Source: Inonotus obliquus (taxonomy: Eukaryota; Basidiomycota; Agaricomycetes; Hymenochaetales; Hymenochaetaceae). Taken from it: DNA of 64,000 nucleotides. The first letter of the stretch is position 1. The number at the start of each line of letters is the position of its first letter. The stretch lies in assembly GCA_032164295.1 (NCBI GenBank), contig JAJHTX010000002.1, positions 2,418,001 through 2,482,000 of the forward strand, written 5' to 3'. The position numbers and the translations under genes are program-made. The notes under the pieces were generated by a model. That model was not told the DNA's origin, ran no database searches, and was given only the letters and a program-made list of their open reading frames with translations. Shown piece by piece: positions 1 through 9,351 of this stretch.

Positions 1-1128
1 TCCACGCAAATATTTAGCTCGAAGTTATGCTGACGACCAGAGAACGACACAAACCGACTCAAAAAAACCCTTCTCTTTCTCGACCAGGCTTTCCAGCTGA
101 GCAAATTGCAGCGGGTAGTAACTCACGAAGGCACCATATGGAGACTTCTTAAAGACGTTCAACAGCGTAGGGCTGACATACTTCGGCGTATCCTTGACCT
201 TGCCATATAGAATGAGCTGAACCAAGGCGAGTTTCTTGAATGCTTCGAGTTGAATTGCTGAAGGTATATGCGCAGGACTGCCTACAACGATCTCGAAGAA
301 CTCCTCAGCTGCAGACCATCGCTTCAGTGCCCCGAATGCAATACCCCCTGCATAGTGATAGATGAGGTTATCGTTGTAATGCAAATCTGATACTGAAAGA
401 TCGAATTCTGTGACGGGCACTTCAAGTATGGGTAGTACGGCGGCGAAATATCGCGTGGCGACACAGATGCGAGCAAGTAAGGGATGAATGGTCGTAAGGT
501 GGTGAATAGTAGGTGGATAGCGCGTAATAAGGTCCAAGAGAAGTGGTATGCTTTGTTCAACCTAAATGAGACATGAGTCTTTCTGGCGCGGCCAGCGAAT
601 TTCACCACATACCGTGGCGGTTGTTTCATATGACACTACAATTCCCTTCGCAAGCAAAGTAACTTGTACCAAAATCATCAGTTGGGCCCAGATCAATAGG
701 AATAATGCCATACCCACTTCGTTCAGGAGCCAAGCGAGCCTTCGTAGGATCGAAGTTCTTGCAGAACTGCTGGATAGCTGGTAAAGGCACAGCAGGCGCG
801 TTCGGAATCGTCAAGCGCGCGGAACTAAGGGACAACGAGGCTCGTTAAGATGGTCGCAACAAGCAAGCCACCCTCTGAGTACTCACAGTAGGTACAAATA
901 CCCAAGGGTATTATTCGAGACGTCCAGAATAGACAAAGGGTCCTGGTCACCATTCAAAAGACTTGCATACAACAACTCTCTCATCTCCCTGGCGCTTGCG
1001 TAAGTATCCAGAAATTCTTTCAGCTGCGCATCGTCTCGAGAATTCGTGATTTCGTTCAACACGGCGTCGAGAGAGACCTGAGATGATGAGCCTGCTGTTA
1101 AACCTGCGGCGCTGGAACTCGATGCCAT
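1..1128 (-). CDS. CSN3: COP9 signalosome subunit 3 (CSN3), 5' part, runs off the left edge
   Basis: CSN3 is a scaffold subunit of the COP9 signalosome, which removes NEDD8 from cullin-RING ubiquitin ligases. Reading right to left, exon 1 is 887-1128 (ATG at 1128), exon 2 is 718-824, a 23-base microexon is 640-662, and exon 4 starts at 561 and runs to about 45. Phases close exactly (242+107+23). The joined protein reads ...YLYLLSARLTIPNAP..., then ...APERITLLAKGIVEQS..., then ...LLLDLITRYPPTIHHL, which matches the helical N-terminal repeats of the CSN3/PCI family. The C-terminal PCI domain lies outside the window. The next donor, near 45-55, is uncertain. A retrotransposon is inserted about 250 bases upstream of the start codon and points away from it. 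Confidence 0.85.
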
Positions 1129-1364
1129 CGGTATCAACTAGCAGAAACTTCGTTATATAATATCGAGTGTCGTTAGTCTTTAAAAGACTGTACTCTTCCC
1201 GAGAAGGTCAACGGGCGAATTGAGAGTCTAGAGATTTAGTGAACACCCTCGACGCGCTGCGCAACCAGAGGTCAACCTTATTTTACCGAATACAGCTGTG
1301 CTTTCTCACGCCTTCTGAATCAGCCATTAATTTTGATTCACAGTAAGTATCGAGTCACAAATGT

Positions 1365-1377
1365 AATTGAGGATCTA
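1365..1377 (+). repeat. Target-site duplication, left copy (13 bp)
   Basis: The sequence AATTGAGGATCTA at 1365-1377 is repeated exactly at 7734-7746, directly after the poly(A) run. It brackets the two-ORF retrotransposon and fixes its 5' end at 1378. One or two A residues at the right copy could belong to the poly(A) tail, so the duplication is 12-13 bp. Confidence 0.9.
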
Positions 1378-1413
1378 CATCGCTTCTCTCTCTCTTACCA
1401 CTACCTTCCTAAT

Positions 1414-3315
1414 ATGGAAGACGAACAAACAACGCAAACGCAACCGACCGACAGACCCATCAAAGCCCGACGAAACCCAGAACGCACGAAACGCGCGAAG
1501 GTAGTTGTCGTAGAACCCGAAGGGATGGAATTGGAGGATACGCAGGAGACGATGGACCAAGGTGTGTCGCAAATCGTGTCCGAGCCACGCCCCCCATCCC
1601 CCCACACTCCAACTCGCCCGGAGACTGGCCGTCCCTCCTTATGGAGCGACCAAGTCTTCGGCGTGCGATTCCCCAGCCCCCTAGTGATAGATACTCCTGC
1701 TCCCCGGCGAGGTCAGAAACGACCGTTGTCCGAGATACTCTCGCCCCGTCGACCCGCTACCAGGGGCCTGGACAATGTCCACGAATGCAGAGCCGTAACG
1801 CTCCTTTCGTGTTTCGGTCCGGCACTGGAAGCTATAAAAGATAAGGTGGAGCTCCAGCTCAAAACCGCGCCCTCGGAAGAGGAGGTTATTGCGGCGATGG
1901 GGAAACTCATTGGATCTACACTCGCTTCGGCGATTAATACGATTCATGAGTTGACAAAGCTGGGGAGAGGAGACACATTAGCCCAGGCGGTACTAGCACA
2001 TGCTAAAGCCGGCTACAATTCTGAAGGGGGCGGAGACTTCCTACCACTCGCACAACTGATGAACCAGGCCCAACAAAGCCGACAGACAGGAGCTAGCGCT
2101 CCCGTCGAGGCGGCCTTGGCACACTTGTCAGCAGAAATTCAGACCCTCAACAACAAGTTCGCGGGCCTCCAACAACAACAACAGGCTCGCCCAACCCAGA
2201 ACACCAGGCCGCTCCCCAGAACTAACAACACGGGGACAGCACCACCACAAGCACCAGCAGAGGCGGCGACGAAGGGGACGACATACGCTCAAGCCGCCAG
2301 CACAGCCACAGCCGCACCATCCACCAGCCACCCAACCAATCCACCCCCATCCCCGGAACCGAATGCGCCAAAACGCAGGAAACTCCCCCCAATCACCACC
2401 AAGGCAAAGGACCCCACCCTGGTAATCACTTACAACCCACCAATCCTGGCCAACAACCGCCCCACCGATTATTTACTCAGCAAAGCTGCCAGAGACGTCG
2501 TGCAGTCTCTGCCGACGGCCAGCAAACTTCGCGTTCTAGCCGCCAGATGGAATCCCAAGGGACATGCCATCATTACCTTCGCGGCAGGCAACGGCGTCAC
2601 CGAACAAATCGACCTCCAGGCACAGGCCATTGCGAGCCGGCTGGTCAACACCACTTCTGAAGTCGAGGCGCGCAGGGTTGTCCCGCGCGCTACACTCAAC
2701 ATATCCATGGTACCTGTGCGCTTCAACACAAAGGACCAGGCCTTCACTCAGGACGAGGTCCTAGCGGAGCTGAGAGCCAACCCCATCCTTCAACACATTA
2801 AACTAGCGACGACTCCCTACTACACTGCCAGACCAGAACGGCTGGCGGAGCAAGGTGAGCGCGCTCTGCTCACATGCCCAATCTCCATTACCTTCGACGA
2901 CCCCAAGGGGGACGTCCGCGAGCGACTTATGAATAAGCCGCTAGTCTACCTCTTCGGGAGGAGGCTGAGGCTGTCATACAGACACCCTCGCCCCCCTTTC
3001 ACACAATGCACCAAGTGCCAAGCGCTGGGACACGTAGCTAAAGGCTGCAAACGAAACCCACTATACGCACACTGCAACCTGAATCACAGGACAGAAGACC
3101 ACCGCGCTAAGTGCAGACTCTGCGCGAGTGAAGGCATACCCGCTGGCACAGACTGTCCCCACCCTAAACTCTGCCATAACTGCCTAGGGCGCCACTCGGC
3201 CACAGACCCTACGTGCTCCAGACGCAAAAAGTACCAGTCTACGGCGCCTCTTATCATCACCTCCTCAGCTAGCGAACCTGGCTCCGAAATCGAAATGAGC
3301 GAAGAAGATTTGTAA
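1414..3315 (+). CDS. LINE ORF1, gag-like nucleic-acid-binding protein
   Basis: The 633-residue protein should coat the element RNA in a ribonucleoprotein. I start at the ATG at 1414 because the in-frame ATG upstream lies outside the element, left of the target-site duplication. The N-terminal third is basic and proline-rich. A glutamine/proline/alanine-rich linker follows (about residues 245-325). The C-terminus has CCHC zinc knuckles: CTKCQALGHVAKGC (C-x2-C-x4-H-x4-C, about residue 532) and CHNCLGRHSATDPTC further on, with extra Cys/His pairs between them. The TAA stop at 3313-3315 shares its last A with the ORF2 ATG (TAATG). This suggests coupled termination and reinitiation, as shown experimentally for the silkworm LINE SART1. 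Confidence 0.88.
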   Translation: MEDEQTTQTQPTDRPIKARRNPERTKRAKVVVVEPEGMELEDTQETMDQGVSQIVSEPRPPSPHTPTRPETGRPSLWSDQVFGVRFPSPLVIDTPAPRRGQKRPLSEILSPRRPATRGLDNVHECRAVTLLSCFGPALEAIKDKVELQLKTAPSEEEVIAAMGKLIGSTLASAINTIHELTKLGRGDTLAQAVLAHAKAGYNSEGGGDFLPLAQLMNQAQQSRQTGASAPVEAALAHLSAEIQTLNNKFAGLQQQQQARPTQNTRPLPRTNNTGTAPPQAPAEAATKGTTYAQAASTATAAPSTSHPTNPPPSPEPNAPKRRKLPPITTKAKDPTLVITYNPPILANNRPTDYLLSKAARDVVQSLPTASKLRVLAARWNPKGHAIITFAAGNGVTEQIDLQAQAIASRLVNTTSEVEARRVVPRATLNISMVPVRFNTKDQAFTQDEVLAELRANPILQHIKLATTPYYTARPERLAEQGERALLTCPISITFDDPKGDVRERLMNKPLVYLFGRRLRLSYRHPRPPFTQCTKCQALGHVAKGCKRNPLYAHCNLNHRTEDHRAKCRLCASEGIPAGTDCPHPKLCHNCLGRHSATDPTCSRRKKYQSTAPLIITSSASEPGSEIEMSEEDL

Positions 3316-6300
3316 TGGTGTGGATCTACCAATGGAATGTAGGACGGCACAGAGCCGCCATGGAGCAACTCATTGCTAACTTCGACCAAATCCCAATTAA
3401 CCATAGACCCCTACTAATACTAATCCAAGAACCACCATGGTACCGAATCGGCATCACTCCGTCCCTAATAGATAAAGAGGGAGAGGAGGTCTACGGCCTC
3501 CCCAACCTCCCAGGATACACCGCTTGCCTACCTCCGGGCGCTCCAAAGGACCGCCCAAGAGTAGCCACTCTAGTATCCAAACTCCTCCCCTCGTCAGGAT
3601 GGACGATAGTGGGACCACTCTCTCACGGCACTGACGTGCTAACCATCCAAATACAAGGTACTAATATCTGCAATTACTACGGCTGCCAACCACCAGACTC
3701 CAGACGCAGGGACAACCACCCTGAGGCGTACCCTGGGGAAACCTTCCTCTATAGCCTCCCCTTTAACCTAGCCTCTCAAACCATCTTTGCGGGAGACTTC
3801 AACCGCACGAGGGACAGCTGGACCTCCTTACCGGTCCGACTGTACCGAGACCGACAAAGCAAGAAACTGGACGACTTCTTCCAAGAAAACGCCCTCCAAC
3901 CAGCCTTCGACCCAGACACTCCAACGCGCAGGGAGGCGAACAGCCTAATCGACATGATATGGGTACCAACAACAACGGACGCCACGCAGATCTGCAACTC
4001 CTATGTAGTGGAATACACCAGACTCTCCGACCACGCCCTACTCAAATGGTCCCTCCAACTGGACCTCCCTGACGCGCCAGAATCCAGGCCACCACTAGAC
4101 GAGTCAAAGAAGAAGGATTGGCTCGACATAGTGACGCCAGCCACAGTCAGACTCCTCGCGCGTCCTGCAGAGGACGCGGAGGAACTAGACTCCAGGGTCG
4201 AAAGACTCACAAAGGTGATGCGGGAAGCGGCCTTGCAGCTGCGCCCCGCAAAACCTACCAAACTCAAAACGGTGGACTGGTGGAATGACCACTGCCGCCA
4301 GGCCCTAAACGATCTGCGAGAGTGCCCCCCTTCCGAACGAAACGCTAAGGCCGCCGGCCTGAACGCCTCGATTCGGAAGGCAAAAAGGGAGTTCTACGAA
4401 GAAAAAGTCTCTAATGCTAACCAATACAACGTTTGGAACTGGGCGAAGGTAGGCAGGGGCATTCGCCCCACGCCAATACCATCGCTCAGGACCAGGGACG
4501 GCTTCACACGAACAGATATGGAGAAAGGTGAATTGTTCCGCCAGACCTACTTCCCACCCACACAAGCGGACCCCCCTCCTCCAACCAACACCTGCGACAA
4601 CAACAGCGAGCGGCGGTCACACCCTTTCACTAGGAAGGAGATGATGGACGCAATTCGACACACGTCCAACCTCTCCGCTCCTGGCCTCTCAGAAATAGGC
4701 TACCGCCCACTCAAGTGGCTGCTGGCGGAATTGCCTAACGAGTTTCTCTCACTCTTCAACAACTGCTTACGTCTAGGGCACCACCCGAAAACATGGCGGG
4801 CGGCGAAGGTAGTAATGATTCGCAAACCAAACAAGAAGGATCCTTTCGCGCCAAGGTCCTACAGACCAATCACACTGGAGGAGACGCTCGGTAAAATCAT
4901 GGAGAAGATGATAGCTAACCGTCTGCAATTCCTGGCGAACACAGAGAAATGGCTACCGCCGAATCAATTCGGCGGACGCCAGGGCCACGCCGTTCACGAC
5001 GCGGCCCTCTCACTAACTAACCTAGTGGAGACGGCATGGAGAAGGAACCTGAAGTGTTCGGCCTTAGCGGTCGACATTCAAGGCTTCTTCGACAAGGTCG
5101 AACCCACCAAGCTGAGGGAAACCCTGGACTCCCTAGGCTGCCCGACGGACACGAACGCATGGATCTACTCCTTCATGACGAAGAGGGAAGTAGCTCTGTC
5201 CTTCGACGGCATCACCCTTGACCCCCAGCCCAAACCCGATGTAGGAACACCACAAGGCTCCCCCATCTCCCCCATCCTAGCCACCATCTATGCCAGAGAA
5301 GCCCTAGACGCCGCACGTCGAGTCGCAAGGACAGAAATCATAGCGTACGTGGACGACCACCTACTGGTAACCTGGTCTAGCGACTACGCCGAAAACTGCC
5401 GTGTACTGGTGAAGGCATGCAAACTCCTCCGAGACAGACTCCGCAGCCGCAACATGGACATTGAGGCGGAGAAGTCAGACGTCATCCACTTCAGGCGACA
5501 ACGAGACACCACTCCAGACGGGGCCGACTTAGTCGTCACACTGGAGGATGCAACGGTCAAGCCCCAATACCCCATGCGCTGGCTCGGCATCTGGTTCGAC
5601 CCACACCTCAACTTCAGGGAACATACAGAAAGGATGAAGGCCAAAGCCTTCTCCACCCTAGCCGCCATGCGCCTCATCGCCAACACCCAGAGGGGGATGT
5701 CCCCTGAACTACTCCGCAGGCTATACATCGCCTGCGTACAATCCATCCTAACCTGGGGATCAACGGTATGGTACCATGGCAGTCGTCAAAAGACGATTGT
5801 CGCCTCCCTCCAGAAAGTACAAGACAGCGCCGCGAGGTGGATCCTTGGGGTCTACCGCGGCGCAAACAGTATAACTACAAATTTCCTTATTTCTCTCCCT
5901 CCCCTTAAATTTTCTCTAGAACTATTGAAAACTAAAGCCGCCCTCAGACACTACCGTACACCACACAACCATGGGCTAAGGCCACTCCCCGCTCTTCATA
6001 AAAAACATATAGGTAATAGAAATAGTGTAATTTCCTTTTCTTTTAGAGACCGAGTGCCGAATGCCCAACCAGTTCCCGCGTACACGCATGCCCCCTGGGA
6101 AGAACCTCTGGCCTTCTCCGAAGGACGAGTACACTTCCACACCCCAACCACACCGACAGACTCCGACACACGCCAGGAATACATCCAAGCGGCGTTGGAT
6201 CTGTCCGGTAACACTGGCCGCCTGCTAGTCTTCACGGACGGCTCAGTGAAAGCAACACAGGCGCGCCGCAAAGCGGGCGCCTCCTCAGTCATCCTCTACG

Positions 6301-7313
6301 ACGGCAACACCATCGCCACAAGAAAGATGGCGGCAGCCGCTCTAACCACAGCCACGGATTGCGAGATCATGGCGCTGGCAACTGCGCCAACCTGGACAGC
6401 ACACCACCTCCCCACATCAGACACACCCCCGAGGGAAATACACTTCCTCTCCGACTCACTACCGGCCCTCAACCTCCTCGAGAAATGGCAAAGCGCGCCA
6501 GGTGCACACCGACTCCAGGAATGGAGGAAGGGAACTCAGACCCTGCTCGACGCCTTACCAACCGTGCATATCCACTTCCACTGGTGCCCCGGCCACGCGG
6601 GCATCAGCGGCAGTGAGTTGGCAGATAGGTTGGCAAAGGAAGCGGCGAACCTCCCCCCAACGAGCGAACTCCCCTCCACTGCCGCTCTGCTAGAGAAGGC
6701 AGTCGACAAACTCCTATCCTCCTGGAACGGCGAGATCAGCCGCTCCACCGACAACAGACCACAGTACCTCGGCATCAATGGCCCTGCCTCGAGGAAACCC
6801 AGAAAACTACTGAAGCTCGCCCGGCGCCGAAAGGACATTGCGCACGTCGCCCAAGTACTATGCAACGCCGGCCCGTTTGGCGGCTTCTTCAAACGGCTCC
6901 CCAGAGAGTATCGCCTACAACACGGCATCACCATCCACTGTCGCTGGCACAACCACCCCCCATGGCCAGTACAATCCCCAGCACACATACTCGGCGGATG
7001 CGAGGTCCTGGCTAGGACGCTAAACTGGCCGGCCACCACGCGTCCGCCTGCACACTACACCGAATGGGCCGAGGATAGAAACCTCGGACCCCTTGCGGAC
7101 TGGCTGAAGGAAACCACACCTTTCTTCATCACGGACCGAGCCTCCACCGAGGCCATAGCCTCGGCGTACGCGCGGATGGAAGAAGAGGGCCTGGACACTC
7201 GCGACGACCACATAGACTTAGGGATCGCACGCAACTACGCTCAAGAGGAACTGGGACCAGAGGCGGAGACGCCTCTGGAATGGGCACGGCAACTCACAAG
7301 GTCAGATTCTTAA
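3315..7313 (+). CDS. LINE ORF2: endonuclease, reverse transcriptase and RNase H
   Basis: The 1332-residue polyprotein nicks target DNA and copies element RNA by target-primed reverse transcription. Visible domains in order: an AP-type endonuclease (QWNVGR at the start, IQEP near residue 38, GDFN near 160, SDH near 240); RT with motif A AVDIQGFFD near 590, motif B GTPQGSPISP near 645 and motif C YVDD near 678; and RNase H with FTDGS near 973, a Glu in CEIMAL, SDS near 1047 and CPGHAGISGSELAD near 1090. No stop or frameshift is seen. The RT has YVDD in place of the more usual YADD of LINEs. Base composition is cytosine-rich on this strand, unlike the flanking host DNA. ORF2 starts inside the ORF1 stop codon. 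Confidence 0.95.
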   Translation: MVWIYQWNVGRHRAAMEQLIANFDQIPINHRPLLILIQEPPWYRIGITPSLIDKEGEEVYGLPNLPGYTACLPPGAPKDRPRVATLVSKLLPSSGWTIVGPLSHGTDVLTIQIQGTNICNYYGCQPPDSRRRDNHPEAYPGETFLYSLPFNLASQTIFAGDFNRTRDSWTSLPVRLYRDRQSKKLDDFFQENALQPAFDPDTPTRREANSLIDMIWVPTTTDATQICNSYVVEYTRLSDHALLKWSLQLDLPDAPESRPPLDESKKKDWLDIVTPATVRLLARPAEDAEELDSRVERLTKVMREAALQLRPAKPTKLKTVDWWNDHCRQALNDLRECPPSERNAKAAGLNASIRKAKREFYEEKVSNANQYNVWNWAKVGRGIRPTPIPSLRTRDGFTRTDMEKGELFRQTYFPPTQADPPPPTNTCDNNSERRSHPFTRKEMMDAIRHTSNLSAPGLSEIGYRPLKWLLAELPNEFLSLFNNCLRLGHHPKTWRAAKVVMIRKPNKKDPFAPRSYRPITLEETLGKIMEKMIANRLQFLANTEKWLPPNQFGGRQGHAVHDAALSLTNLVETAWRRNLKCSALAVDIQGFFDKVEPTKLRETLDSLGCPTDTNAWIYSFMTKREVALSFDGITLDPQPKPDVGTPQGSPISPILATIYAREALDAARRVARTEIIAYVDDHLLVTWSSDYAENCRVLVKACKLLRDRLRSRNMDIEAEKSDVIHFRRQRDTTPDGADLVVTLEDATVKPQYPMRWLGIWFDPHLNFREHTERMKAKAFSTLAAMRLIANTQRGMSPELLRRLYIACVQSILTWGSTVWYHGSRQKTIVASLQKVQDSAARWILGVYRGANSITTNFLISLPPLKFSLELLKTKAALRHYRTPHNHGLRPLPALHKKHIGNRNSVISFSFRDRVPNAQPVPAYTHAPWEEPLAFSEGRVHFHTPTTPTDSDTRQEYIQAALDLSGNTGRLLVFTDGSVKATQARRKAGASSVILYDGNTIATRKMAAAALTTATDCEIMALATAPTWTAHHLPTSDTPPREIHFLSDSLPALNLLEKWQSAPGAHRLQEWRKGTQTLLDALPTVHIHFHWCPGHAGISGSELADRLAKEAANLPPTSELPSTAALLEKAVDKLLSSWNGEISRSTDNRPQYLGINGPASRKPRKLLKLARRRKDIAHVAQVLCNAGPFGGFFKRLPREYRLQHGITIHCRWHNHPPWPVQSPAHILGGCEVLARTLNWPATTRPPAHYTEWAEDRNLGPLADWLKETTPFFITDRASTEAIASAYARMEEEGLDTRDDHIDLGIARNYAQEELGPEAETPLEWARQLTRSDS

Positions 7314-7733
7314 TTGTTTATGACTCGGTTATGTTTCCCCCCACCCGTTAATACTACTCCCCCCACACTCCTATCTAACCTGTTTCCCTTATTTTCTTAC
7401 TTTCCAATTTTCTTCTAAGTCGTATGTTTATATGATTATGACCGGCCCTAAACAAACTTGACCGAAACGGGCAATTTTAGTAAATAACTTTATTAGGCTT
7501 ATCTAAGTCTACAGTATATACATTCAAAAATAGTTTCTGTTATTCCTTCTAATTCCCCTACCTCCCCAGTGTCGCGCCCTTTAGTCCTTTCTTTAGAGCA
7601 CCATACTACTACCTTTTTCTCTGCTTTTCTTACTTCACCACTCTTAGAGTTCACACCACCACGTAGATTTAGTCTGCCGCGCACTTGTAACTAGAATTAC
7701 TGACGCGCGTAATAAATACATTTAAAAAAAAAA
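7314..7733 (+). other. LINE 3' UTR and poly(A) tail
   Basis: The region is AT-rich and non-coding after the ORF2 stop. AATAAA at 7711-7716 lies a few bases before the A-run (7724-7733) that ends the element. I see no tandem repeat and no second ORF of credible length. Confidence 0.8.
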
Positions 7734-7746
7734 AATTGAGGATCTA
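7734..7746 (+). repeat. Target-site duplication, right copy
   Basis: An exact repeat of 1365-1377 immediately follows the element's A-tail. Deleting 1378-7746 would restore the uninterrupted pre-insertion site. Confidence 0.9.
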
Positions 7747-8326
7747 GTGCTCCTATAGAATCCCAATAGTAACGATCCAGAAGCAAAATGGTACGTTATC
7801 GCACATGGGCCGGAATCGACTTGGTGGAATTACTGATGATCCATGTGGCTTAACAGGATCTGTTGGAAAATATTCAGATGAGACAACTGAAGGCCGCTTG
7901 TCGTAAGGAATTTATGGATATGTATGAAACTTTACTCCAAACTTAGAGCACGCCTTGTTCTGCTCTTCTCGTTCATATCATTCATGCGGAACGTTACAAA
8001 TGCCGGATGGACTCGGATATAGAGTTCAATGTTCAAGATACTGATTGATCTTTCACCATCTCATCCGCGATATTGCGCAATTCTGGTCGCCGTTCCCTTC
8101 CATTCAACAGGTGTCCGTCCGTCCATTTGTCATAAAAATAACGTGTTCTGACTCGTTCTTTATTCGGGAGGTAGTCTACAGGGAGCGAGTCTGTAATTAC
8201 ACGCATTACAGAAAGTCAGGACCTAGAAAGAGGTCGTTCGCAAGCGAATCCCGGTGCAATCGCACTACACGTTACTACGAGCGTAGCACAGGGAAGCTCG
8301 CGCATATATTCAAGAACGAATGCACC
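7747..8326. other. Intergenic, nothing recognised
   Basis: This is original chromosomal DNA to the right of the LINE, between it and the 3' end of the WrbA-like gene. Open frames are short and match nothing I know. Before the LINE arrived, this stretch and 1129-1364 together formed the spacer between CSN3 and the WrbA-like gene. Confidence 0.5.
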
Positions 8327-9351
8327 CTAGAACGCGACCTTCGAAACCGTCTCGTAGAATGTCTTCCCCTGGATTGACCCCAATTCGAGTTCGAGGGCCG
8401 ATGGTTGGCGAGAGCCATCACCGCCTGCGAACGTGCCAGCACCCCACGGTGACCCTCCATGTACTTCGTTCAGGTTCGTCAACTGACCAAATGCGTTCTT
8501 GTATCCCAGCGGAACGAAAATGATACCGTGGTGAGTGAGTGTGGAAATCGCATTTGAAGCGGTTGTCTCCTGCCCTCCTCCAGGTGAGCCGGTGCTCACA
8601 AAGATACCCGCGTATTTGCCGTGCAGCGCGCCTGAGCCCCAAAGTGCTCCCGTGGCATCCCAGAATGCCTATAAATCATGCAGAGAGAGAAGATAAGACA
8701 CGTGAGCAGCATGTCAACACTACCGAACGAACTATACAAGCTCAAGCGAATGATGAAAGGAGATTGAAGGGATCAACAGAATAAACGAGCTCGATGCATA
8801 CCTTCCACTGGCCCGGGAAATTACCATAACGCGTCGGGATACCGAAGAGGAATGCGTCATATTTGGTGAGGTCCTCCGGCGAGATGACAGGATACGAAGG
8901 CTTGGGCGGAGCATGTAGAAGTTTAAGAATGTCTTCTGAGAGGGTCTCAGGGATCCTATGAACATTACCCGCATAGACATCATACTGCATCAGCGGATGC
9001 AATCTATGATACGACGAACGACGTACTGGAAGATGGTGACTGAACCACCCGCAGCTTCCACGCCAGACTTGACGGATTCTGCTACTGCATAGCGATCATC
9101 AGCATATATGCTCCGCATCAATGTGGCGCAGATTAACGCGTACACTTAGCTATATGGCCATAGAGTGAGTAGATGATAATCGCTACTTTGGGTGCCATTT
9201 TATTGTTACCAGCAGTCGTCGAGGTGGCGGTAGGTGTAGTAGTCTGTGGTTGAGCAGAAGATGAGGATTGTTCTTGAGTACCGGGCTGATTCTTTGGAGC
9301 AGGTGGTTTATCCTCTAAGTTGGCCTTCGTGCGTTTGGAGGGGAAGCACAT
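8327..9351 (-). CDS. WrbA/Pst2-type NAD(P)H:quinone oxidoreductase
   Basis: This FMN flavodoxin-like enzyme reduces quinones by two electrons and protects against oxidative stress. Exons from right to left: 9351 to about 9140, about 9031-9089, about 8802-8955, and 8327-8668. Conserved segments are [17 protein letters not shown] (FMN loop), [97 protein letters not shown], and a C-terminal [13 protein letters not shown]. Versus yeast Pst2 it carries an extra N-terminus of about 50 residues ([11 protein letters not shown]..., Ser/Thr/Gln-rich). A second Met (MAPKVA) fits the core protein. The donor of exon 1 is not clear; the best fit uses GTTAAT near 9137. It is the same family as the fungal allergen Alt a 7. 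Confidence 0.9.

Larger units (their letters stand above)
1378..7733 (+). mobile_element. Full-length non-LTR retrotransposon (LINE) with RNase H, Tad1/I-like
   Basis: The 6.36-kb element has a 36-base pyrimidine-rich 5' UTR (1378-1413), a gag-like ORF1, an endonuclease/RT/RNase H ORF2, a 3' UTR of about 410 bases, AATAAA at 7711-7716 and an A-tail (7724-7733). A 13-bp target-site duplication flanks it. Both ORFs are open with all catalytic motifs present, so the copy looks recent and possibly active. ORF order (gag with CCHC knuckles, then AP-type endonuclease, RT and C-terminal RNase H) fits fungal LINEs of the Tad1/I group. The exact clade needs a tree. The very short 5' UTR means that a promoter, if the element has one, must overlap the first bases or ORF1, or transcription starts in flanking DNA. 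Confidence 0.93.

Noticed and set aside
8220..8275. tRNA-like B-box sequence near GTTCGCAAGCGAATCCC
   Set aside because: No matching A-box, acceptor stem or anticodon arm could be built around it.
8045..8377. 110-codon plus-strand open frame overlapping the 3' end of the WrbA-like gene
   Set aside because: No recognisable motifs and it runs antisense into a well-supported exon. Likely chance.
8742..9002. Extended exon reading [15 protein letters not shown] in the WrbA-like gene
   Set aside because: The family requires IFQ to join [13 protein letters not shown], which places this segment inside an intron.
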